This document shows, piece after piece, positions 1-11,340 of a stretch of DNA of 64,000 nt. The stretch's first letter is position 1. Every line of letters begins with the position of its first letter. The notes under the pieces were generated by a model. That model did not search any database. It was not told the DNA's origin and was given only the letters and a program-made list of their open reading frames with translations. The stretch is from Chloranthus sessilifolius (lineage: Eukaryota; Streptophyta; Magnoliopsida; Chloranthales; Chloranthaceae), in contig CM037585.1 of assembly GCA_021018995.1 (NCBI GenBank), forward strand, positions 127,004,831 through 127,068,830, in the 5' to 3' direction. A program made the position numbers and the translations under genes.

Positions 1-539
1 CGATTTCATCATCGGAGCTCGAAGGACTGCCGACACATCAGCGAAAACCTTGCAAATTTCCTGTGTGGGGACCGAGAAGGTCGACAATCGTCGAGAAAAA
101 AGAGATCGAAATTTGAGAAGCGATAGTATATCGTGATCTCCCCAACGGGATCTCGGTGTCTTTAATGGCGCCAATGAAAAGGCTATCGCAGCGTGCAGAT
201 CGGCATGATGATCTTTGATCGAATCCTACATTTCTATTTTGTGCATAAAACCCTAAATTCATTCGCAGAACAAAAGGTTCCTCTTTTAGTAAAAACCTAA
301 TCGGGAGCACTACAAGTGTAAAAATCAATAGAGAAGAGAGATTTGACCGTGGAGATCAAAGAGATCTGAGTCAGGAGATTTGAAGAAGGAGAAGAAGAAG
401 ATCGAGCAACCTCTATTTCGTGCGAGCCAGGGTTCGTCGAGAGAGAGAGGAAGACGAGAGAGAGGCTAGGGTTTCTGAGAGAAAAAGAAGAAAGGGATGA
501 GTCTCTGAGGCATTTTGTGTTAGAGATGAAGAGATAAAA
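1..539 (-). other. leader-like sequence of a host gene leaving the window on the left
   Basis: Read on the minus strand, a TATA-like box is followed by CT-rich sequence that includes AAACCCTAGCC and repeated CTCTCT, both typical of plant 5' leaders. It continues for about 500 bases with short open stretches only. A candidate start reading M-M-K-S lies at the extreme left edge (positions 12 to 1), preceded by a short upstream ATG. The body of the gene is outside the window, so no product can be named. It could also be a decayed promoter. Confidence 0.35.
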
Positions 540-550
540 GATATAAATAA
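540..550 (-). promoter_or_regulatory. TATA-like box of the left-edge gene
   Basis: The minus strand reads TTATTTATATC, followed about 30 bases later by CT-rich leader sequence. Position and context fit a plant core promoter. No transcript evidence is available. Confidence 0.35.
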
Positions 551-756
551 GAGGTTGGGGGTTCGGCCCGATCGATTTGCACGTGTTATGATCATGTAAG
601 GAGGGGATTATTTATTAAATTAAGTTTTAACTTAAAAAACCACTGCTTTAACTTAAAATACTATTGTTTTAGGCAATGAAATATTACACCACTTATTTAA
701 GCAGTAGTGTTCTTCCACTCTATTTTCAAGTTCCTTCCTCATAATGCAGTTAATGC

Positions 757-1130
757 CACTACAAAAAATATGTTTATTGGAGATGGCTTTTGGCCATCTC
801 CAAAAATGTCTAAGTCGTCTCCAATACTATTGGAGATGGCTTCCATGTAGTCTCCAATAGCCCCTTCTCCAATGTCTTTGGAGACAGCTTTTGGTCGTCC
901 CCAATACTTGAGCTTATTGGAGACCGCCATAAGTCTTCTCTATTGTCATATCAACGCATGTTGGGGACGGCTGAAAGCGGTCTCCAATAACAATCTTCTA
1001 CTATTGGAGACGGCTTGGAGCCGTCTCCAATAAGTTTTCTTTTGTTGTTGGAGACGGCTACCAGCTGTCTCCAATAAGTTTTACTCTATTATTGGAGAAG
1101 GCTTTTGGCCGTCTCTAATGAAAATTTTTA
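757..1130. mobile_element. CACTA (En/Spm-like) transposon terminus with subterminal repeats
   Basis: The sequence starts CACTACAAAAAATATG, the canonical CACTA terminal inverted repeat. About 350 bases follow in which TTGGAGACGGC and its reverse complement GCCGTCTCCAA recur at least six times in both orientations, often as facing pairs that would fold into hairpins. Such subterminal arrays are the transposase-binding region of plant CACTA elements. The three bases before it (TGC) would be the target duplication. No matching opposite end was found, so the element is either truncated or its partner end is lost. No transposase reading is visible. The host-gene fragments to the right are probably its cargo. 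Confidence 0.75.
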
Positions 1131-3319
1131 TTTTTTTAATGCTATTTTTTTTCCCCAAGCATCATATTGCCCAACAGTAAACATCCATAACCTATAAATA
1201 ATATCAAAAAAATAATTATTCTATTTTATATTTAGCATAGGAGGAACAACACGGTGATTTTCGTACAAGGAGGAATATTCCTGCAAATAATATAAAAAAT
1301 TAATTATTCATACACGGATATCCATGCTTTTTAAAGTTCAAACAAATTATGTAATACTTGACAACAACAAAAGGAAGAACTGAAATTCCAACAAAAAATA
1401 AATTATGAATAAACTATGAAATTGCTAAGGTCAATTGGACCAATCTCTATATGTAGGTTCAATAGGTAGGACTATACAGCAGCTTAAGACATTTCATGCA
1501 AAGTTTGTAGTATGCTAATTTTTGCATTTCCATCCAAATTCACAGTAGAACCATCCAGCAACTGAACATATGAACTTCTTTCCAATAAATTCTCCACTGC
1601 ACCCTGCCATAATGCATCTTTTGTATTATTAGTCAAGACATTTTCACACTACAATTTTTGACAATGAAGAAACAACCAAGGAATTGCTGAAAAGTATTTC
1701 ATTTTATATTAAGAATGATGCCGCAAAAGGTAAACACTACAACTAAATGAATAGTACAGAAGCACATGAAGACAAAAGTGATTAAGAAAACACAATAGCT
1801 GAGTAAAACCTTCACGTCCCTACCAACCATTTAATTGGAAAAAATGAAGCAAATTTCTAAGCAATTTATTTTGAAAAGAACAAGGGTATATGTCACCAAG
1901 TTACAGATAAGAGTGTCGGTAAAACATTAGTATGTGTAATTCAACAGTCCAACCTCCTGAAGAAACAGGGCAGGGAATGGCCTTTATTTATTTAGGTAGC
2001 CCTCAAATATGCTTAAAGTTTCAATATAAAATTATATTAAAATGAAATACATTTGAACTGAAAATTAAAATTTACAACCATGACTAATAGGAAAGTTCAA
2101 TTAGTACATACATTCATGGTATCAAAACAAGGGGCAATTTGCCCATAGAGTCTTATATCTTTGATTAATGAGAAATTTGCAAGATGATAATGTGAAGTAT
2201 AAGCTTTAGTTTGAGATTCTCTTGGACATTGAAAGAATTAGGTCTACTATAGCACACAAAGAGTTGGAAAAGGTTTCTTCTGGATCGACATGGTCAATGG
2301 CAGGCTGCTCAAAGAACACTCAGTTGGCTATTAACTTTATAGTCAACCCTTTATCTCTGTGGAGATACTAAGAACCATGATATGTAGAGACATCTATAAG
2401 ACAATTGATAGATCCTGATATGTAGAGACATCTATAAGACAATTGATAGATCCTGATATGTAGAGACATCTATAAGACTACTGATAGATCCTGATATGTA
2501 GAGGCATCTATAAGACTATTGATAGATCCCATGTATCCTGACCCATATCTAGGGAGGACTTTATTTCAAGAGTGACTGGTCATGACACAACCATTTAAGT
2601 AAGTGAATGAATTTTTTCCCATCACGGGTTTTTTGTTTTTTTATTATTCAAGGATTTTAAGGCACCTGGCCCTAGGTTCACTTTTGCCAATTAGATCTCC
2701 CACCACATAGCTTGGCTATTGGGATACGTAAATGGTATATGGAATGTACAAATATTAAGTGTGAGCGTAGAATCCAAAGATGCACTAAGTATAGAGGTTT
2801 TAAACTCCATGACCAATGAAGAAGATAGATGAAAAACATATTTTAAAGGGAAAGATTTCCACTAAGAAACTGATATCATGATTAATATGGGAAACAACAT
2901 CCACGTAATAGGAAAATAAGGTAGACGAGTGTTTATACCTTATACCCTACACTGGTCACAAAAGATAGTTGGAGCATACTGAAATAATGTGCAAATAAAC
3001 CAGACCCTTTTACAATCAGTATTTACAGGATGATTATGCATAAAAAATCGGTAAGTCCTTTTGCAGGAAACCAAGGTACATAGATTTCATAAAAGCGTGA
3101 AACCAAGATTTTTCCAAGAACTGATTATCATCAACAAAAACCACTGAGATGAAGTACAAAAAATATTTAGAAAATAGCCATAAATCTTCTAAAATAGTGC
3201 TCTGCCAGAAACGGGTGTCAAACTTTGGATACAAGATCAAATGGGTGACCTCATGCTTACATCAGCAACGCACAAAAGTGACATCACTCCCAGGGGCTGC
3301 TTTGACACCAAAAAGAGTT
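1131..3319. other. AT-rich stretch without recognised gene
   Basis: This is non-coding AT-rich sequence with no long open reading and no recognised exon. It holds a 38-bp tandem repeat (listed separately). It lies between the CACTA terminus and the captured exon fragments and is probably transposon interior or captured intron sequence. Confidence 0.5.
2378..2529. repeat. 38-bp tandem repeat, four copies
   Basis: The unit begins TGATATGTAGAGACATCTAT and repeats four times head to tail with only a few differences (for example CAATTG changing to CTACTG or CTATTG). The copies are nearly identical, which suggests recent local duplication. Confidence 0.9.
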
Positions 3320-3691
3320 TTAGATGTAATTAGCTGATGTTTGGTGAAGGTTTGGATTAGGGTTCAGCATAAGGGTTAGTGAAGAAGGAGGAGAGAGATT
3401 TAGTAAAGCACTTTGTGATGGTTTAGAGTAGACCCTTGTATCCTCAGCATGAAGGTTAGGAGATTGATCTTTATATTTTGATTCATTGGCATTTGAGGTA
3501 ACCAACCTTTTAGTCTTGAAGGACATGGATTCGCTGATTATTCTTCTCAACACCTTGGTTTTTCGGTAAAATAATAGATGAATACACAGGAATATAATCA
3601 ACTGACCACTGTATTTTAATGGCAAAGAGAACACAATTCCATATTTATCTGAGATGTTAAAAGAGAAAAACATAACAAAACTTTGCAACAT
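3320..3691 (-). other. unrecognised open stretch, possible captured exon
   Basis: A 123-codon minus-strand reading is rich in Ser, Asn and Pro towards its end. It lies on the same strand as, and just downstream of, the calreticulin fragment. I recognise no family and see no clear domain. It may be chance, or another captured exon joined to intron sequence. Confidence 0.2.
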
Positions 3692-3855
3692 TAAACAAAG
3701 GAAAAAAAGGTTTCAATCTATATTTGGTGTCAGACACATGTTGGACACCAAATATAGTACAAATGAATCCATATATCATTCTTCAGTACTACACATCCAT
3801 AGTGAATATCTACAAAGTTTCAATCTATGAAAGCCAGTAAAAATTGACAATTTAC

Positions 3856-4305
3856 CTCGGGTTTCTTATCCTCTGGGTCTATAATGAATTCCACATCATC
3901 CCAATCTTTTGGCTGCACAAAATGGAACACTAGCCTTAATTATTTTATTTTTTTATCGGTACTAGCCTTAATTATTAATAAGAAGCATACATATTACTAT
4001 TTGCAAGAAGTCCAGGAAGCACATTTGAGCAGAAATATAACCTTCTTGGCATTGGGATCCTTAATTTTCCTTGGAGGGAGCAAGTCCCAGTCTTCGTATA
4101 AGCTTTCATTTTGTTTCGTCTCGTTGTCAATCACAATGCTGTATGTAGCATCAGGACGGATGATCAAAGTGTAGACATGGGTTAGCTGGTCTGTTTGGTA
4201 AGGAACAACTTTCTTGATCAAGTGGTTTTTTCCATCATGGGCCAGTATCGCATGGATTTTCCTGGTAGCGTAACCACAGATATCTGGTCCAAACATAATG
4301 TTGTG
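3856..4305 (-). pseudogene. calreticulin fragment (two exons)
   Basis: Two minus-strand exons match plant calreticulin, the ER lumenal Ca2+-binding lectin chaperone. The first (4042-4305) reads MFGPDICGYATRKIHAIL, then NHLIKK, TDQLTHVYT and RPDATYSI, ending in DWDLLPPRKIKDP: the distal N-domain running into the P-domain repeats. A GT donor follows. The second (3856-3912) has acceptor and donor signals and reads PKDWDDVEFIIDPEDKKPE, a P-domain repeat. The N-terminal signal peptide, the rest of the P-domain, the acidic C-domain and the ER-retention tail are absent, so this is only a piece. It lies in series with fragments of unrelated genes on the same strand, which points to capture rather than a local pseudogene. 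Confidence 0.9.
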
Positions 4306-4429
4306 TAGGAAAAGATAACAATTAGTAGCCAGTTGGATGTAGTGTAATTGGTAAATGAAGGAAAAAAGACAAGAAAATTAAGATATATAATCAATGGTGT
4401 GAACTGATAGATAACAAATCCTTTACATG

Positions 4430-4454
4430 AGTGTGTGTGTGTGTGTATATATAC
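4430..4454. repeat. (TG)n(TA)n microsatellite
   Basis: A simple TG run passes directly into a TA run. It lies in intron-like sequence between captured exons. Confidence 0.9.
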
Positions 4455-4529
4455 ATGAGAGGCTCCTTTTCTGTGAATAGGGAAAGCAGATTTATAGTTT
4501 GTTTAAGAAGCTCAAATTTCTTTAATTAC

Positions 4530-4655
4530 CCTAGCTTTCCTGGTATCAGGAGTTTCAAAAGGGCCAAAATTGAAATGCAAACCAGCTGAATTGTCATCCT
4601 CCTTTGAACCATAAGCAGAGAGTGGAGAAATCCCGATCAAGATTGTGGGCGGGTC
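4530..4655 (-). pseudogene. exon-like fragment of unidentified gene
   Basis: The minus strand has an acceptor (TACAG before GACCC), an open 42-codon stretch reading DPPTILIGISPLSAYG and then NSAGLHFNFGPFETPDTRK, and a GT donor. The splice-signal framing and non-repetitive coding look suggest a real host exon. I do not recognise the family. It lies between the uS5m and calreticulin fragments on the same strand, so it is probably a further captured exon. Confidence 0.4.
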
Positions 4656-5654
4656 CTGTATCAAAACCATTTTGTTATTTATGAAAAAAATAATTACTCA
4701 ACACCAATGTATTTTATCAGCTTCTCGCAGAAATTAAAGAAAAATGAATCATAAAAAAATCATTTATATTAAATAGTACCTCCAGTATCGGCCTCAGAAA
4801 CAATCTCGCCATATGGACTCGGTTCAAAATTGTTATCTGCTTCCCTTCCATTACATTTCAATTGGTGAAAGAGACAGACAAACTCCTTCTAAAGCATTGC
4901 CCTGTTGCCTATAAAGTGTGGCAATATGTTATGCCTATTTGGGACTGCAGGGTATCTCATAAACCTTTGTGGAAATTTAATTGCATTGCGGAATCCATGT
5001 TTATTCAAAAAACATAGTCAATATAATATGGGGGATCATGCTTCCCATGGGCGGATGATTTGGAAAGAGGAACAACTGGGTTTTCATGGGTAGGCAATAG
5101 CCTTGATATCTCAATGAGGATGATCAAGGAAACTGGGATAAGATGGGAGCTTGCCTTGGTGAAATTCTTAACCTTCGACAGAAAATTATTAATTCAGTTG
5201 GGAGGACTGTATACAGGGTCAATGCTGATTAGTTTTGGGAATCGGTGTTTTCTCATTTCAAATCATCTGAGATGTAATACTTGCTATTTTTCTGAGACCC
5301 TAAGTATCTCGGTTGCGACCATCTTGGATCTTGTATATTTGTTTTTGACATCAATGCATTTCTACTTTTATCGATAACAAATAAACAAATAAAATTGTGC
5401 ACCAAAATATATGAAAACCGACCATACTGAATAATCTGCACTGAATCAAATGGCATACTTCAGCTTGAACTTTTTGAATCAAGCTACATATAGAATAATT
5501 ATTAAAGGGTGCTTCCTACAAAATAATACTACATTAAACAACTTCCAATACCCAATCTCTTGATGCATATGAGAATCATAATCAGAATTGGCCATTGGGA
5601 TATCAATTTCCTACCATACCGCACCTTCAAAGTAAAACCATAGAATATATATAC

Positions 5655-5762
5655 CTTTTGAAGGGCAATTGGAAGTGTTGGACCTTTAGCTTTAGCAAAA
5701 CCCACAACTCCATGATAGTTCCCACAAGCTAACATTGCACAATACTTGTTCACTCGTCATCC
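5655..5762 (-). pseudogene. mitochondrial ribosomal protein uS5 exon fragment
   Basis: The exon is bounded by a TTTTACAG acceptor and a GT donor. It reads RVNKYCAMLACGNYHG, then VVGFAKAKGPTLPIALQK, the S5 signature of the plant mitochondrial uS5 family (small ribosomal subunit, decoding and accuracy region). Only this one exon is present. Its neighbours are malate dehydrogenase and calreticulin fragments, which are not linked to uS5 in normal plant genomes as far as I know, so transposon capture is the likeliest origin. Confidence 0.85.
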
Positions 5763-5870
5763 CTGTAAAAGAAAAGAAACATAAATACAACAAACAAACA
5801 ATTTAGCTTCAGATCTTGCCAAAATACTAAATTGCCCATATGAAAAGAGGGTCTCAAAGGAGTAAATTAC

Positions 5871-6021
5871 CACAACACCGGTGTCCATGTGACTGATGTC
5901 AGCCGTTACGCCTGGAGAGTTGACAACATCATAGAGATGGAGCACTGAAACTACTGGTTCATCTTCATCAACATTGCAAGTGGCTAGCCACCAACAGCAC
6001 CCAAAATCGCGACTTTGAATC
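5871..6021 (-). pseudogene. peroxisomal malate dehydrogenase, NAD-binding exon fragment
   Basis: The minus strand reads [11 protein letters not shown], the glycine-rich NAD-binding loop, then PLAMLMKMN. After a one-base frame change it reads [14 protein letters not shown] and [10 protein letters not shown], ending at a GT donor. This is the N-terminal Rossmann half of glyoxysomal/peroxisomal NAD-malate dehydrogenase, which interconverts malate and oxaloacetate. A stop within the Gly-rich region and the frame change show it is dead. It pairs with the first-exon fragment at 6300-6383; the remainder of the enzyme, including the catalytic His, is absent. Confidence 0.9.
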
Positions 6022-6023
6022 AA

Positions 6024-6025
6024 GA

Positions 6026-6061
<36 letters not shown>
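6024..6061. repeat. (AAT)n microsatellite
   Basis: About twelve uninterrupted AAT/ATA units lie between the two malate dehydrogenase fragments, in what would be the region of intron or lost exon sequence. Confidence 0.95.
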
Positions 6062-6062
<1 letters not shown>

Positions 6063-6299
6063 GAAATGGAAATATTCAGCAAATTAAACCGTTATTAATA
6101 CTGCAAAATGGGATGAAACAACACCCCAAAACAAATACTAAACCAAACCCAATACTGAAAAAGAAAAGGAATCACAAAATCTTTAACACAAATGTTGAAA
6201 CAGAGAAAACCCAGAAAAGAAACAGAGAATCCAAACACAGAGATCACAGTTTACAACAGTATTAATACCAGAAAGTAAATGGAACAATTAAAAGGAGGG

Positions 6300-6383
6300 A
6301 GGTATTGAAACATGGAGATTTGGAGGGTGGAGGTGAGCTGAAATCTTTGCAAGGTGCTGAGTAATCTCTGCATTAGGCTGCAT
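6300..6383 (-). pseudogene. peroxisomal malate dehydrogenase, first-exon fragment with PTS2
   Basis: The reading starts MQPNAEITQHLAKISAHL and continues HPPNLHV. This is the N-terminus of plant peroxisomal malate dehydrogenase (usual form MQ.N.EI.QRIARISAHLNPPNLQM). It includes a degenerate PTS2 peroxisome-import nonapeptide, where the usual R-I-x5-H-L appears as H-L-x5-H-L. The match ends abruptly after about 26 residues. With the exon at 5871-6021 it is a two-piece remnant of one gene. Confidence 0.8.
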
Positions 6384-6449
6384 TTTTCAGTTTGATCAAT
6401 GAAGAAGATGAAGTCAAGGAGAGAGAGAAGGGGGGCCAAGGTGATGCAT

Positions 6450-8500
6450 TTATCTATAATGCTTAGCTTCTATTCAATGATTCTTAGTAGCATTCAACAT
6501 AATAGTTCTCTTCTATATCTACCAGACATCAGATAAGGACAATTTTCAGCATTAAAACATAAAAACAAAAGGATAAATACATGTCTTTTATTTGTAATGA
6601 TAAAATCACATTAAGAGCACGTAATGACCTAAAAGGAGAAAGTAGTACCTACCCAAAGCAATGGGCGAAAAACTTAGACCACAACCAAGAAAACTTCTCA
6701 AACACATAGCCTATTGGAATACAGTACCTGCACTAGTCTTGATTGCAGAGCCTGCGACTGCTGTTGGCAATAGCTCCCAAGGTAGCTGAGCTGGTGGTTA
6801 TTGGACAGGCTGAAGCAAGAAGCCGACAATTGTCAGTGATTACTAACCTATGGTTTTCACAAAAAAGAAGGATAAGCACTCAAAAAAACTAGCATGCTTT
6901 ATTAAGCAAACTTTTGTGGTCAAAACTCTAAGTCTTATTCGAACATAATATTTTATAAGGAGTTCTTATTTAAACGATTAATACTTGTTCTATGTTTTGG
7001 CACTCGCCGGTAATTATTGTGCTTTAATCATGGTTAAAGACGAAAAAGTGACTCTTGGAATTTAATCCCGTTGACTTTTCCTTCGTCGAAAAATTTATTT
7101 TACACCAACAATTTTCCTAGTGACGTTAAGACCCGAGATAGGGAAAATTTAATCATTCATTTTTTACTCTGACTCATTTGACTAATTAGTAGTGTTTGAA
7201 CAAGAAATTGTGCCTTAAATTCATCATTCCTTAGCTTCGGTCCATTTATTTAATTAGTCATGTTTGAATAAGCATCTTCATTGATTGATAATCTTCATTT
7301 TATAATTCGTTTAAATAATTAATTATATGTATACTAGGACATGCATGTTAGTTCCTATTTATGTTGATCGTTATACCCTTGAAAATTTGATTTAGTATGA
7401 AAATTGGAAGTAGATACTGAAATTTCATTTCTAACTAGTTTGACGTTTTTCCCTAATTTTATATAATCGTAGAAATTTTTATAGATCTCTAATGGAAGTA
7501 CCGTCAAAGCGGTGATATAGATGGCAATGCCTTCTACCAAAACTATTCCATTATAGTGATGTAGATGGCAATGCCCTCTACCAAAACTATTTCATTATCT
7601 AAGGATAAACAAGTCTCTAATAACCTCGAAAATCGACCCCAAGACGACTGCTTCAAAAAAAAATTATGCAAAGTAAATTCTTGCATCTAATTTCTGTGTT
7701 TGGTGAACCACCTTTTGACCTTTGATCAAACACTCAAATGAGTAGAATCACGAAAATTTTAGTATGATCACTCCCTCCCAACTTTTTATAATTTTCACAT
7801 CTGACGGTTAGAATTCTCTGGTTCTAATAAGAATTATAAAAGTTATATTTTTTACTAATTAGGTCCTAATTCGTTCATATTGCATTATAACTGTATAATT
7901 ATTTTATACATGGGTAAGTAGCATTTTTTGTGGTCATGAATGTTCGAACATATCATCAATATGTGATTTATCCTTATTGTACTGTCTATCCACATGATTA
8001 TCAAGCATAAAGTATACGTCATGAAATAAGAAAAAGATTCATAAGTTTAAATGTCATTTAAGACATGAATATAAATAGGCAAGGCAAGAATTTACGACAA
8101 GGCAAGTCAAGGATTATAATTATATGTACGCTAAAAAGACAAGCGATCGTTCTGCAAATTGTTCATGAGCGGCGGTGGACGGGATTCCCATCAATATGAA
8201 TATTACTTTAGCTTGGCACCTATTATGTGCAAAAATTACTTTAATTTAGTATTTAATTCATGTAAGAACTACAATACATGTGTCACTGTATATTTCACGG
8301 AATATGAAAAAACTCAAATTTTGTAATAAATAAATTATGTGTAAAATTTTAGATGCATGATTTTGAAATCTCTATCTCATAATCATAAATTTTCTAGTTT
8401 TGTCATGTCTTATGAAATCTCAATCTCTAAATTATCGTTACATTAATTAGGTAAATTTTGTACATGCTAGTTAATTAAATGTTTCAAGTCATGGAGGGTA
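6450..8500. other. AT-rich intergenic spacer
   Basis: No gene or recognised domain on either strand. It contains a short direct duplication at 7512-7599. Its distal part may include the eroded 5' portion of the Tekay-like LTR that becomes recognisable near 8.5 kb. Confidence 0.5.
7512..7599. repeat. 43-bp direct duplication
   Basis: Two adjacent copies of a unit containing AGATGGCAATGCC and CTACCAAAACTATT differ at only a few positions. Confidence 0.85.
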
Positions 8501-8550
8501 ATTAACTCCTCCCTACTAAGCATCATGAAAATTTTTGCTTATCCCGAATC

Positions 8551-8667
8551 TTTTGCGTCGCAAATCCTCTTATTTCCGATTTCTCAGAGGACAAGGTACC
8601 CGAAGAGGAGGATCCTAATTATCTACCATCGGAAGAGGAAGGTCACCCAAAAGATTTTTATTCATAG
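8551..8667 (+). other. LTR acidic peptide reading (remnant copy)
   Basis: This short open reading contains VPEEEDPNYLPSEEE and ends KDFYS at a stop. It lines up with the peptide found near the 3' end of every other Tekay-type LTR in the window (LYVAG...DYV.GEELEPPPEDFF). It marks the surrounding sequence as an eroded LTR end upstream of the gag at 9089. Confidence 0.5.
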
Positions 8668-9088
8668 GTTCATTACTTTAATTTCATGAGATTTTGGGAC
8701 TATAAATAGATGGTACTTTTATTATTTTGTTTCAATTTATGTTTTGAGGAGTGGCACTTGGGCCACAAGACTTATTTGAATGATTTATTAAATGGGTTTA
8801 AATTTTATAGTCGATTAATTTAGGCTTAGTTAAAAATTAATATCAATATTGTTAACTTTTATTAGCACATGATCTATATGCAGGTATTTCTTAAAGAAAA
8901 AAAAATGGCTCGTATTTCCTCAAATAATTTGCCATCATATCAAGATTAAACCATCGCATGCCTATGACATGAATTTTAATGGCACAAATTTTCGTTTAGA
9001 AATTTGGGTCTTTAGGTTTTCATTGGGACATGAGTAGATTTGTTAAGTTGTTTGTACTGATTTTATAATTTTCTGTAAACAAACTATA

Positions 9089-10181
9089 ATGCCTCCTCTT
9101 ACGAGACCTATTGCTAACCAAATAAATGACGATGGGGTAGTGCCTAGCTCCAATGTTGATTTCATTGGTGGTGGAGGAAGCAATGAGAGAATGCAACAAT
9201 ATATGGAAACTATTGCAAATGTCATGACACAGCAGACTACGTTGTTAGTAGCTCGACAACAACCTACAGGTTTTTAAGAGAGGATGAAACCTCCTAGTTT
9301 TTACAGTAAGGCTGATCCAGCAGCTGCCGAAGATTGGGTCAATCAGATTGAGAAATTTTTTAGTATAATGACTTGCACGGAAGATGAAAAGGTTAAATGG
9401 GTTGCATTCCTATTTGAAGGGGAAGTCGATCCCTGGTGGAAGTCAACTCTGAGAACCAAGAATCACCTGAGCAAATGTTCCGTGGACATGGACTTTCGCG
9501 CAAGGAAAGATGACAGTGTCAAAGTATGAGTCCGAGTTTTAAGGACTCTCGCGTTATGCCCCTCTTCATATGGCTACAGAATTAATGAAGACAAAGAAAT
9601 TTGAATGCGATTTGAAACCGACAATCCAAGAGAGGATCTCATTGTTTAATTTAAGAACATATGCTAAGATAATGGAGAAAGCCTTAATTGCCGAACGCGA
9701 CCTCTAGAAGATGTATAAAAGAAGAGAGTTGCATAACACAGAACGAAATTCTAGTCGAACACAACCTGTTAGCATCGATCATGGAAGTAAGAGATCGAGA
9801 TATTTCACACCTTAACATTCTCGCCAAGTGCAACCTACTATTTCAAAATAGGCATCTTCAATACCCTCTAGGCCCACATACACTTTACAGACAACACGAC
9901 CTTCAGTACCTATGGTACAAAAGGCTCCGAGTACCACTTTTCAGTATACCTATGCGCCATGCCCTATTTGCTACATAAGACATAAGTCGGATGAGTGTCA
10001 AAAAGTAAATGGTACATGTTATCAATGTGGAGAAAAAGGCCACATGATTAGAGACTGTCCACAAAAAGAGCCTGAGAAGTCGACACCGGCCACTTCACAA
10101 AGGACATCTCACCCTACTGTACAGGGTCGCGCCTACGTAGTTTCTGCCCGTGATGTCCACGCTACAAATGATGTCATCCAA
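9089..10181 (+). pseudogene. gag of the old Tekay-like element
   Basis: A plus-strand reading begins MPPLTRPIANQ. It continues into a Retrotrans_gag domain (MKPPSFYSKADP..AEDWV, then MTCTEDEKVKW and GEVDPWWKS), then two zinc knuckles: CPICYIRHKSDEC and CYQCGEKGHMIRDC at about 10017-10061. The region ends with VQGRAYVVSARDVHATNDV, as in the two younger Tekay copies. It is broken. The solo LTR inserts directly downstream. Confidence 0.8.
10177..10181. repeat. target-site duplication of solo LTR (left)
   Basis: TCCAA immediately precedes the LTR and is repeated exactly at 12987-12991. Confidence 0.9.
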
Positions 10182-10351
10182 TGTGACGTCCCCAAAATTT
10201 GTGTCCCAATTTGGGCCATTGAACTCAGGCTAAGTGCACATACCTGGTACGACCCATTGTGCACGCGCGCAACATAGAGGCAATTTTTCTTTTTAAAAAT
10301 AAAATACTAATTAATATTAGTGTAAAACTTGCTTAGGTTATGTGGGTCGAC

Positions 10352-10471
10352 TGACTAGACCAACCATTTGGGCCGACTTTGGGCCTTTGATAGACTGGAC
10401 CAACCATTTGGGCTGACTTTGGGCCTTTGATAGACTGGACCAACCATTTGGGCCGACTTTGGGCCTTTGGT
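10352..10471. repeat. 40-bp tandem repeat, three copies, inside solo LTR
   Basis: The unit starts AGACTGGACCAACCATTTGG and includes GACTTTGGGCCTTTG. Three copies lie head to tail upstream of the LTR TATA box, where U3 enhancer repeats often lie. Confidence 0.95.
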
Positions 10472-10582
10472 AAGTGAGCTAAGGCTTAACTTAAGTGTAT
10501 GGGCTTCACACCGAAGCCAAAACATCTTAAGTGGATAAGATAACACACTAAGTGTGTGTGCTTCACAAGGAAGCATAACCAA

Positions 10583-10591
10583 GTATATAAG
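10583..10591 (+). promoter_or_regulatory. TATA box of solo LTR
   Basis: GTATATAAG lies about 400 bp into the LTR, just after the U3 repeats, followed by AG-rich sequence. This fits the LTR core promoter. Confidence 0.6.
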
Positions 10592-11169
10592 GGAATGACT
10601 TCTCACGTAAGCCAATACCTTTGCTTTTGCATGGAATTCTAGAGAGAGAGAGAGAGAGCTTGGAGAAGAGAAGTCCGACTTCCATGCACGCCAAAAACTC
10701 CAGTTACATTGTTGATCTCCTTCTCAGCTTTCTCTTTTTTTTAATGTTGTTAACGCAAGAGAGCATCGAGCTTGCGCGTAGTTGCGAACCAGCAAGAAAT
10801 AGTAGGTTCTTTCTCTCCAAACCCTCTTTTGCCGTTTGGAAACCCCGATGCTCGAAACCACTCAAGATCGCATCCGCTCTTAAGTCTTGAGCTCATATAT
10901 GTGTGGTTGGAGGGAGGATGGGACATCGGCGCGCATTTCCAATACGATCGCGAGAAGGGTGGGTTTTTAAAACCCCTTCGTTGGTATGTGGTGCAAGCGC
11001 CATGGTTTCGGAAATCGCTCGCCGTGTGCGTTAGATTCGCAGGTTTGAAGGTGAGATTTCGTGAAATTATCGAGGTTTAATTCCTTCAAAATTATGAAAT
11101 GATTATGTGTTTAGAATGGGTGCAAAGAACAAGGATGCTATGAAATTTTAAGAACCTGAAAAGCCAGAT

Positions 11170-11340
11170 CAAGCTCACTTGGAGCCCGCTAGAGCCGAGT
11201 CTCACCTGAAGCAACTTGCTCGAGCTGGATTTATAGTCCAAAATGGCTCTGGAAAAGCCAACTCGAGCTGGATTTTGAGTGCCACTGGAGCCTGCTCGAG
11301 CAAACATGAAACCCACTCGAGCTAGCCTGAAGCCAGCTCA
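11170..11340. repeat. GCTCGAGC palindrome zone in solo LTR
   Basis: The motif GCTCGAGC or a near copy recurs about five times (TTGCTCGAGCTGG, CAACTCGAGCTGG, CCTGCTCGAGCAAA, CACTCGAGCTAGCC) with similar spacing of roughly 30-45 bases. It is the counterpart of the palindrome arrays in the LTRs of the two complete Tekay elements. Confidence 0.7.

Noticed and set aside
4880-4990. CPVAYKVWQYVMPIWDC as a LINE zinc-finger (zf-RVT) remnant
   Set aside because: Only one short phrase resembles the motif and no RT or endonuclease reading is near; too weak to call.
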